Below, piece after piece: positions 25,429 to 35,700 of a stretch of 64,000 nt of DNA. The position numbers and the translations under genes are program-made. Source of the DNA: Hypomesus transpacificus. Lineage: Eukaryota > Chordata > Actinopteri > Osmeriformes > Osmeridae. The stretch is from assembly GCF_021917145.1 (NCBI RefSeq), contig NW_025813854.1, positions 1 through 64,000 on the forward strand, written 5' to 3'. A model generated the notes under the pieces. It searched no databases and was not told the origin of the DNA. It was given only the letters and a program-made list of their open reading frames with translations. How positions within the stretch are numbered: position 1 is the stretch's first letter; the number at the start of each line of letters is the position of its first letter.

Positions 25429-25739
25429 ATCAATTAAAACTCAACAAAAAAACACCAGAACGGAGACTAACTCATCTTGTTGCCACTTCAAACAAAGAAC
25501 CAGACCACCTTTTCCTTTGAGGACCTCCTTGCCGTCATCACAGGAGCAGATCATGTTCCTCCATTGGGCTTATCAAGGGACCTCATTCACCCATTCTATA
25601 GCCAGGACCCACACACGATCAGTGTGCATCTGCCCTACACCAGCACCATAGAGCAGCACATTCTATGGAGAATAGCCACTCTGCCTGCCCTTAAGGACCT
25701 ATTGATGAAGGCTGTAAGGCCCCTTACAAGGCTGTAAAC

Positions 25740-26750
25740 GAGTCTCGAGGCTCTGGACAAATTCTGATCAGCTACACTTTTAACACACTTTGAAATGGTG
25801 GTGGACCCAACATAACTCTATAAGTTTCTTGTGCACCAATCACATTCTCAAATGACAGTGGCTCTTCAAAAGTGTCAGTGTGAGTTATTTTAGGACATCA
25901 TATGACGACAACCTTGTTTCGTAACTTTAAATTTGATGCATTGTATGTTGTAACAATGTCAGCCCATGGGGTATATTATCAAATTCATATTTCAAAATAA
26001 TTTCATACTTCAATGTATTTGTATTTTTAAAACTAAGACTGAATTAAAACATTATTTTTTAATATATTGCATGGCTTAATGCTAATTTGCTTAAAATAGA
26101 ACAACAGATTTAACAAGACAGTATTTTCATTGAGTAATATTCTTCATAATATGTCAAAAGCACACTCAAAAGAAACAGTACATTGCATATGACACGTTCA
26201 GCTGAGATTTAGCTTTCACATGACAGGTAAATGACCTGTGTACGTTCACGGTCCAATAGTCTTCTGGATTCTTCTCACTGTGACTTTGATGGGCGTTTTA
26301 AGATTATTCAACAAAAGCTGAAAAAAGTTTTACATGAATCTTTTGTCTGTCGTTATGGCAATTCACTAATTTTTATACATTTTTGTCAATTCCAGCAATT
26401 TCTTAAATTGAATTTGTGGCTACACATATTCACGTACTCACCTGTTCTATTAGAGTTGTGAGAGTTTCGTTTGTCAGCTGACCAATGGAGGTTATCTTGA
26501 TTTGTGCGTGTACCAGTGTAGTCAAGTCTAAGGGAGTCACATTAGAAAAAAGAAATGTTACTATCCAAGCACAGTTATCAAAGAAGAACTAGTATGTGCA
26601 TGTTTCACAAAGGGAGAACTATGGGAGGAGGACTGGTTTATAAAAAAATATAATTAACATCCTAACCTTACATAGGTATGTATATACTGTAGTTGCCAAA
26701 GCAACACAATATGTCAATATTCAAATACCTTTGCATACTGTAAGTATACA
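25740..26750. other. intergenic between convergent genes, no gene seen
   Basis: AT-rich sequence between the end of the HECT-like gene and the 3' end of the minus-strand mucin-like gene. No membrane-segment exon or further SEA exon of the mucin was recognised on the minus strand. Confidence 0.4.
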
Positions 26751-26752
26751 TT

Positions 26753-26758
26753 TTTATT
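26753..26758 (-). terminator. possible polyadenylation signal of the mucin-like gene
   Basis: AATAAA on the minus strand overlapping the proposed stop codon (26757-26759). The overlap is unusual, so either the true end is further left or the gene continues through the alternative donor at 26803. Confidence 0.3.
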
Positions 26759-29700
26759 AAGATCGTATTGCATTTGTAAAATAAATTTTAAAACATTGCC
26801 TACTTTGAAAAGGTGTTGTAGTTGTTGGGAAAGTTGTTAAGGATGTAGTTGTTGGAACAGCGGTTGGAGCAGCGGTTGGAGCAGCTGTTGGAACAGCGGT
26901 TGGAGCAGCGGTTGGAGCAGCTGTTGGAACAGCGGTTGGAGCAGCTGTTGGAGCTGATGTTGGAGCTGCTGTTGTAAAAGAACAATTACATAATTATTAT
27001 TGGTAATTATTTTTAATTATCCCGGTCAAAAGCAATACCAAATCCATTTTTATATCTTTGCATTGCGATGAACAACAAAATCATTGGAACCACTATCTTA
27101 ACCATTCATTAAAGTGGGTGGGACATGTATACTGAAACCTTCGCTTTATTAATACTTACGAGCACTGACACTGCCTGGAATAATGTTTAGGGAGGTGGAG
27201 TTATTGGTGAGAGCTGTATTCAGAGTTGATTCCACTTCGTTTGCAGAGGGAACTGAAGACGCATTCTGGAACACGAGTGTCATATCAGCAACTACGGATC
27301 CACTCCTATATGGGACAAGAAAATGGGCTGGAATAATCTCAGAGGTTCATTAACTTCAAACCTTACAGTAACATATGATGAATGATGGACATGATTCCTT
27401 ACCTGAATCTGTTGATGATGGCACGGAGAAACCTTGAAAATTTTTTCTTGTAAATGTTGTTTATCTGCATACAGACACACATATGGTAAACACAGTGGAT
27501 ACAAATGTAACATTTCATCAGTATTTCAGACTGCAAGTAGTCTTAAAGTTGCAACTTTTCATTATTTCAGAAAGAATGAATGTTACATTAAAATTAGTGC
27601 GGTCAAACGATTAAAATGTTTAATCGCGATTAATCGCATTAATGTCATAGTTAACTCGCGATTAATCACAATTAATCGCACATTTTTATCTACTCTAAAT
27701 GTCCCTTGATTTCTTTTTGTCCCATTCTTTTTTCAAATTGTAATGCTCTTATCAACATGGAAAAGTGGTTCGGATTGCTTCGTGCAAATATTTTTTGTTA
27801 TTGAAAACAACATTGCAATCGCCTGGCTTTGACGAGGGGGCGGAGAATTCGCATCATCTGTGTGCTTGGCCATCAAGTGGTATTTCAGACTGGACGTGCT
27901 GCGATGATAGCTCAGTTTACAACGACAAAACACACAGATCACTTTGGTCTTGTCAATGGAACCATTTGGCAACTTTTTAAAAGTAAACTTTCCATTCAGA
28001 ATCTTATTGGCATCCATTTCGGCGTCTCGCGCTCGCCATCAACTCAAAACGTAACGTTAACCTACTACCAGAGAATGTCTCATATCCGTAAACGGGCTCT
28101 GCTACTACGCTTTAGCCGGATCGCAAGCCAAACAAGTGTGTGGCGTGCCTGTTGTTTTGTTTCCGGTCTAGCTAGATCCGGTGTGGTGTTGTAGTTTTTC
28201 TAACTTCGGTAGTTGTTGCAACAGCATGTGAAAAAAAACTACAAAGTTTGCTAGGCCAAAAAGAGCGTTAATCGCGCGATAAAAAAATTGACGCCGTTAA
28301 TTTGGGTTTGCGTTAACGCCGTTAATAACGCGTTAAACTGACAGCACTAATTAAAATTGTTCCTTAGTTGTTACAGTGGGTGATCTTAACATGTCTCATG
28401 ACTCTTATATGTATATTGATGTGTGTAACAATGTTGAGTTGTACCTCAGAAATCACAGTGGCAGCAAGATTCTGGAATGCTGCAGAGGATGAATTAGACA
28501 GATCTGCATTGAAAGGCTGGTTCAGACTGAATGTTAGATCCAGACTGCCCTCACTTGACGATGGTGGGTTGGTTGAAGCAGTTGTTGGAGCTGCAGTTGG
28601 GGCTGCTGTTGGAGCGGCTGTTGGAGCGGCTGTTGGAGCAGCTGTTGGAGCAGCTGTTGGAGCAGCTGTTGGGGCAGCTGTTGGAGCAGCTGTTGGAGCT
28701 GCTGTTGGAGCAGCAGTTGTGGGTGTAGTTGTTGGGGAAGTTGTTAAGGCTGTAGTTGTTGGAGTAACTGTTGTGGATGTAGTTGTCGTTGTTGGAGCAG
28801 CTGTTGTGGATGTAGTTGTTGGAGTAGTCGTTGGAGTTGTTGGAGTAACTGTTGTGGGTGTAGTTGTTGGAGCAGCTGTTGTAGTTGTTGGAGTAACTGT
28901 TGTGGGTGTAGATGTTGGAGCAGCTGTTGTGGATGTAGTTGTTGGGAAAGTTGTTAGGGGTGTAGTTGTTGGACTACCTGTTGTGGTTGTAGTTGTTGGT
29001 GCAGCAGTTGTGGGTTTAGTTGTTGGGGAAGTTGTTAAGGGTGTAGTTGTTGGAGTAACTGTTGTGGATGTAGTTGTAGTTGTTGGAGCATCTGTTGTAG
29101 TGGTTGGAGTAACTGTTGTGGATGTAGTTGTCGGGAAAGTTGTTAGGGGTGTAGTTGTTGGAGTAACTGTTGTGGATGTAGTTGTTGGTTCAGCTGTTGT
29201 GGATGTAGTTGTTGGGGAAGTTGTTACGGGTGTAGTTATTGAAGCAGCTGTTGTGGGTTTAGTTGTTGGGGAAGTTGTTAAGGCTGTAGTTGTTGGAGTA
29301 ACTGTTGTGGATGTAGTTGTCGTTGATGAAGCAGCTGTTGTGGATGTAGTTGTTGGAGCAGCTGTTGTAGCTGTTGGAGTAACTGTTGTGGATGTAGTTG
29401 TTGGAGCATCTGTTGTAGTTGTTGGATTTACTGTTGTGGATGTAGTTGTTGGGAAAGTTGTTAGGGATGTAGTTGTTGGAGCAACTGTTGTGGATGTAGT
29501 GGGGGAAGTTGTTAAGGGTGTAGTTGTTAGAGCAGCTGTTACAGGTGTAGTTGTTGGAGCAGCTGTTGTGGATGTAGTTGTTGGGGAAATCTTTAAGGGT
29601 GTAGTTGTTGGAGCAGCTGTCACAGGTGTAGTTGTTGGATCAGCTGTTGTGGATGTAGTTGTAGTTGTCGGAGCATCTGTTGTAGTGGTTGGAGTAACTG

Positions 29701-32700
29701 TTGTGGATGTAGTTGTTGGGAAAGTTGTTAGGGGTGTAGTTGTTGGAGTAACTGTTGTGGATGTAGTTGTTGGTTCAGCTGTTGTGGATGTAGTTGTTGG
29801 GGAAGTTGTTAAGGGTGTAGTTGTTGGAGCAGCTGTTACAGGTGTAGTTGTTGGAGCAGTTGTTGTGGATGTAGTTGTTGGATCAGCTGTTGTGAATGTA
29901 GTTGTTGGGGAAGTTGTTAAGGGTGTAGTTGTTGGAGTATTTGTTGTGGGTGTAGTTGTTGGGGGAGCTGTTGTGGATGTAGTTGTGGGTGCAGCGGTTG
30001 TGGATGTAGTTGTTGTGAAAGTTGTTAAGGGTGTAGTTGTTGGAGTAACTGTTGTGGATGTAGTTGTTGGAGCAGCTGTTGTAGTTGTTGGAGTAACTGT
30101 TGTGGGTGTAGTTGTTGGAGCAGCTGTTGTAGTTGTTGGAGTAACTGTTGTGGGTGTAGTTGTTGGATCAGCTGTTGTAGTTGTTGGAGCAGCTGTTAGA
30201 GGTGTAGTTGTTGGGAAAGTTGTTAGGGGTGTAGTTGTTGGACTAACTGTGGATGTAGTTGTTGGTGCAGCAGTTGTGGTCCTAGTTGTTGGAGCAGCTG
30301 TTAGAGGTGTAGTTGTTGGAGTATTTGTTGTGGGTGTAGTTGTTGCAGCAGCAGTTGTGGGTGTAGTTATTGGAGCAGCTGTTGTGGGTGTAGTTGTTAA
30401 GGCTGTAGTTGTTTGAGTAACTGTTGTGGATGTAGTTGTCGTTGTTGGAGCAGCTGTTGTGGATGTAGTTGTTGGAGCAGCTGTTGTAGTTGTTGGAGTA
30501 ATTGTTGTGGATGTAGTTGTTGGTGCAGCAGTTGTGGATGTAGTTGTTGGGGAAGTTGTTAAGGGTGTAGTTGTTGGAGCAGTTGTTACAGGTGTAGTTG
30601 TTGGAGTAACTGTTGTGGATGTAGTTGTTGGAGCATCTGTTGTAGTTGTTGGGGCTTCTGCTGTAGTTGCAAAAAAGTTTGTTGAATAAAAATACATCAT
30701 TGTATGGATTAAATAGCCAACTTGAAAACGACAGTGACATCTAAATGTTGGGATACATGTTGTCAATAATTTGATTCAAACTGAATATCTGACAGAATAG
30801 GTGTGCATATAGCCACAACAAATATTGTGATTGATTAACTAAATGGGACAAACTAAACTAAATAAAATTATTAGCAGGCCTAATTATTACACAGGCTAAT
30901 GATGCTATTCAGATTGTAGAACTTTCCATCTCATTGTTGAATCCCACACATAGGGAATACAATAATTATAGTATTTAATTGTATTAGAGCAATTAAATAA
31001 TATAGATAAAGCTTTTTCCATCGCCGCTCCCTCCCTTTGGAACTTACTCCCCAAACCCATCAGAGACTGCACCAACCTGTTAACTTTAATATCACTAGTC
31101 AAAACACACCTTTTTAGATCTGTTTTTAATGTGTAATTAATGCTGTGATTTTAAATGAAGTACTTGTTTTATATTTATTTTAACCATGTACAGTGACTTT
31201 GAGTACTTTGAAAAGCGCTAAATAAATAAAATGTATTATTATTATTATAACATGGTCTGGGTGAATACTCGATTCTGATTCGCTGCGCGTCGGACGGTTC
31301 ACGCCTCTGTATCGTCCATTAGGCCGTCACACTTGACTTATTTTCTCAGAAAAAAGCGCCTTTTGAGCGCCTTTTGAGCGCCTTTTCAGAAAAGCGCTGG
31401 GTGACGTCAAGCACCTTTCTGACGAGAATTCTCTAACCTGAACGGGAATCATACATTCTAGCGATACATTATTATCCGTTATTTTCCGTTGGTTACTTAT
31501 TGACAGCTAGCTACTATGGCGAATACAATGCAATTTCTTGCTTTAGCTTTGGCGTTTGAGGAGCCATAGCCTGGTAACTAAGGCAGAAGGTTACTAGGGA
31601 AGGTACACACGTATCCTACTCTCCTCATCCTGATTGGTCAGCTATCAGAAAGGCACTTGACATAACCCAGCGCTTTTTTGAATTTTATAGTAGCCTACTA
31701 TTTGCTACATTCTTCGATAGCCAAACAAATGTTCTGGTGCACGTAATTCTGCCAAGCTATTGCATTTTGTACTTCTGTCAATCAATTTTATATTTCTTGT
31801 TAGTTAGCCTATTGCATCCAATCAGCGCTAAAGTGTAGTACCTACCCTTTCCGCTCAGAGTTAATGTAATGTGCTTTTGAGTTAATGTAATGTCGTTTTC
31901 CATTTGGGGGAGCGTGTTTTTGTATTGGGGGGAGGTGAACAAGTCATCCGATTTGGGGGGAGTTGACTCGTATTCGGGGGGAGTGTTTTCATTTGGGGAA
32001 TGTCCTCATATTAGGGGGTGTGTTTTGCACTTCAGGGCCACCATAATTATACCTTACTTAAAAACAAGTCCTTGAAGGACTTGTTGTTAACGTGGATTAG
32101 TGATAGGCTCCAATATATTTGATTAGATAATTGAGTATCCATTTGAAAACCATTTAGAAATGCATTACATGCAAATAATACATCATTTAAGACATAGGAT
32201 TTATAAAAATAAATTGTACATAGTCCTTACTTGTTGTTCCTGTGGTTGTTGGGGCTTCAGTTGTAATTGTTGGAGCTGCTGTTGTGGTTGTTGGAGCTGC
32301 TGTTGTGGTTGTTGGAGATGCTGTTGTGGTTGTTGGAGCTGCTGTTGTGGTTGTTGGAGATGCTGTTGTGGTTGTTGGGGCTTCAGTTGTAGTTGTTGGA
32401 GCTGCTGTTGTGGTTGTTGGGGCTTCAGGTGTAGTTGATGGAGCTGCTGTTGTGGTTGTTGGAGATGCTGTTGTGGTTGTTGGGGCTTCAGTTGTAGTTG
32501 TTGGAGCTGCTGTTGTGGTTGTTGGGGCTTCAGTTGTAGTTGTTGGAGCAGCTGTTGTGGTTGTTGGAGATGCTGTTGTGGTTGTTGGGGCTGCTGTTGT
32601 GGTTGTTGGGGCTTCAGTTGTAGTTGTTGGGGCTTCAGTTGTAGTTGTTGGAGATGCTGTTGTGGTTGTTGGGGCTTCAGTTGTAGTTGTTGGAGCTGCT

Positions 32701-35700
32701 GTTGTGGTTGTTGGGGCTTCAGGTGTAGTTGTTGGAGCTGCTGTTGTGGTTGTTGGAGATGCTGTTGTGGTTGTTGGGGCTTCAGTTGTAGTTGTTGGAG
32801 CTGCTGTTGTGGTTGTTGGGGCTTCAGTTGTAGTTGTTGGAGCAGCTGTTGTGGTTGTTGGAGCTTCAGTTGTAGTTGTTGGAGCTGCTGTTGTGGTTGT
32901 TGGGGCTTCAGTTGTAGTTGTTGGGGCTTCAGTTGTAGTTGTTGGAGCAGCTGTTGTGGTTCCAATATATTTGATTAGATAATTGAATATCCATTTGAAA
33001 ACTATTTAGAAATGCATTACATGCAAATAATACATCATTTAAGACATAGGATTTATAAAAATAAATTGTACATAGTCCTTACTTGTTGTTCCTGTGGTTG
33101 TTGGGGCTTCAGTTGTAATTGTTGGAGCTGCTGTTGTGGTTGTTGGAGCTGCTGTTGTGGTTGTTGGAGATGCTGTTGTGGTTGTTGGAGATGCTGTTGT
33201 GGTTGTTGGGGCTGCTGTTGTGGTTGTTGGGGCTTCAGTTGTAGTTGTTGGAGCTGCTGTTGTGGTTGTTGGAGATGCTGTTGTGGTTGTTGGGGCTTCA
33301 GTTGTAGTTGTTGGAGCTGCTGTTGTGGTTGTTGGGGCTTCAGGTGTAGTTGTTGGAGCTGCTGTTGTGGTTGTTGGAGATGCTGTTGTGGTTGTTGGGG
33401 CTTCAGTTGTAGTTGTTGGAGCTGCTGTTGTGGTTGTTGGGGCTTCAGTTGTAGTTGTTGGAGCAGCTGTTGTGGTTGTTGGAGCTTCAGTTGTAGTTGT
33501 TGGAGCTGCTGTTGTGGTTGTTGGGGCTTCAGTTGTAGTTGTTGGGGCTTCAGTTGTAGTTGTTGGAGCTGCAGTTGTGGTTGTTGGGGCTGCAGTTGTA
33601 GTTGTTATAGCAGCTGTTGTGGTTGTTGGAGCTTCAGTTGTAGTTGTTGGAGCAGCTGTTGTGGTTGTTGGGGCTTCAGTTGTAGTTGTTGGAGCAGCTG
33701 TTGTGGTTGTTGGGGCTTCAGTTGTAGTTGTTGGAGCATCTGTTGTGGTTGTTGGGGCTTCAGTTGTAGTTGTTGGGGCTTCAGCTGTAGTTGTTAGAGC
33801 AGCTGTTGTGGTTGTTGGAGCTGCTGTTGTGGTTGTTGGGGCTTCAGTTGTAGTTGTTGGGGCTGCTGTTGTGGTTGTTGGGGCTTCAGTTGTAGTTGTT
33901 GGGGCTTCAGTTGTAGTTGTTGGAGCAGCTGTTGTGGTTGTTGGGGCTTCAGTTGTAGTTGTTGGAGCTGCTGTTGTGGTTGTTGGGGCTTCAGTTGTAG
34001 TTGTTGGAGCAGCTGTTGTGGTTGTTGGAGCTTCAGTTGTAGTTGTTGGAGCTGCTGTTGTGGTTGTTGGGGCTTCAGTTGTAGTTGTTGGGGCTTCAGT
34101 TGTAGTTGTTGGAGCTGCTGTTGTGGTTGTTGGGGCTTCAGTTGTAGTTGTTGGGGCTGCTGTTGTGGTTGTTGGGGCTTCAGTTGTAGTTGTTGGAGCT
34201 GCTGTTGTGGTTGTTGGAGATGCTGTTGTGGTTGTTGGGGCTTCAGTTGTAGTTGTTGGAGCTGCTGTTGTGGTTGTTGGGGCTTCAGGTGTAGTTGATG
34301 GAGCTGCTGTTGTGGTTGTTGGAGATGCTGTTGTGGTTGTTGGGGCTTCAGTTGTAGTTGTTGGAGCTGCTGTTGTGGTTGTTGGGGCTTCAGTTGTAGT
34401 TGTTGGAGCTGCTGTTGTGGTTGTTGGAGATGCTGTTGTGGTTGTTGGGGCTTCAGTTGTAGTTGTTGGAGCTGCTGTTGTGGTTGTTGGGGCTTCAGTT
34501 GTAGTTGTTGGAGCAGCTGTTGTGGTTGTTGGAGCTTCAGTTGTAGTTGTTGGAGCTGCTGTTGTGGTTGTTGGGGCTTCAGTTGTAGTTGTTGGGGCTT
34601 CAGTTGTAGTTGTTGGAGCAGCTGTTGTGGTTCCAATATATGGTTGAGTTTAGAGCTGCTGTTGTGGTTGTTGGGGCTTAAGTTGTTGGGGAAGTTGTTG
34701 GAGCAGCTGTTGTGGTTCCAATATATTTGATTAGATAATTGAATATCCATTTGAAAACCATTTAGAAATGCATTACATGCAAATAATACATCATTTAAGA
34801 CATAGGATTTATAAAAATAAATTGTACATAGTCCTTACTTGTTGTTCCTGTGGTTGTTGGGGCTTCAGTTGTAATTGTTGGAGCTGCTGTTGTGGTTGTT
34901 GGAGCTGCTGTTGTGGTTGTTGGAGATGCTGTTGTGGTTGTTGGAGATGCTGTTGTGGTTGTTGGGGCTGCTGTTGTGGTTGTTGGGGCTTCAGTTGTAG
35001 TTGTTGGAGCTGCTGTTGTGGTTGTTGGAGATGCTGTTGTGGTTGTTGGGGCTTCAGTTGTAGTTGTTGGAGCTGCTGTTGTGGTTGTTGGGGCTTCAGG
35101 TGTAGTTGTTGGAGCTGCTGTTGTGGTTGTTGGAGATGCTGTTGTGGTTGTTGGGGCTTCAGTTGTAGTTGTTGGAGCTGCTGTTGTGGTTGTTGGGGCT
35201 TCAGTTGTAGTTGTTGGAGCAGCTGTTGTGGTTGTTGGAGCTTCAGTTGTAGTTGTTGGAGCTGCTGTTGTGGTTGTTGGGGCTTCAGTTGTAGTTGTTG
35301 GGGCTTCAGTTGTAGTTGTTGGAGCTGCAGTTGTGGTTGTTGGGGCTGCAGTTGTAGTTGTTATAGCAGCTGTTGTGGTTGTTGGAGCTTCAGTTGTAGT
35401 TGTTGGAGCAGCTGTTGTGGTTGTTGGGGCTTCAGTTGTAGTTGTTGGAGCAGCTGTTGTGGTTGTTGGGGCTTCAGTTGTAGTTGTTGGAGCATCTGTT
35501 GTGGTTGTTGGGGCTTCAGTTGTAGTTGTTGGGGCTTCAGCTGTAGTTGTTAGAGCAGCTGTTGTGGTTGTTGGAGCTGCTGTTGTGGTTGTTGGGGCTT
35601 CAGTTGTAGTTGTTGGGGCTGCTGTTGTGGTTGTTGGGGCTTCAGTTGTAGTTGTTGGGGCTTCAGTTGTAGTTGTTGGAGCAGCTGTTGTGGTTGTTGG

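Larger units (their letters stand above)
21315..25737 (+). pseudogene. G2E3-like HECT-domain protein, catalytic Cys lost and frame disrupted
   Basis: Exons fit at 21315-21518, 22055-22282, 22537-22854, 22958-23086, 23267-23310, 23451-23553, 23693-23907, 24009-24273, 24505-24650, 24844-about 25063 and about 25498-25737; phases agree up to exon 10. The N-terminus holds two similar acidic motifs (MENIEMKLFAF, MENVEIEMEMFPY). A fish-specific region follows (GKQVLKITGHGPLYVLC), then a HECT N-lobe (EVDAVLRLFREQN, LHFVGDDDQGHEGSLGEFFR, ALVGWSLCHGGPGLRCLHP) and C-lobe (FSFEDLLAVITGADHVPPLG). The closest group known to me is the teleost G2/M-phase-specific E3-ligase-like proteins. Where HECT enzymes have Leu-Pro-x-x-Ser/Asn-Thr-Cys, this reads LPYTSTI, so thioester chemistry is impossible. 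In exon 10 the conserved frame shifts near 24960, and a MITE occupies the last intron. It may be a decaying gene or an inactive paralogue. Confidence 0.7.

Noticed and set aside
28368-30416. 682-residue plus-strand frame of Val/Gly/Ala repeats
   Set aside because: Antisense shadow of mucin exon 5. The minus frame joins a signal peptide and SEA exons with matching phases; the plus frame joins nothing.
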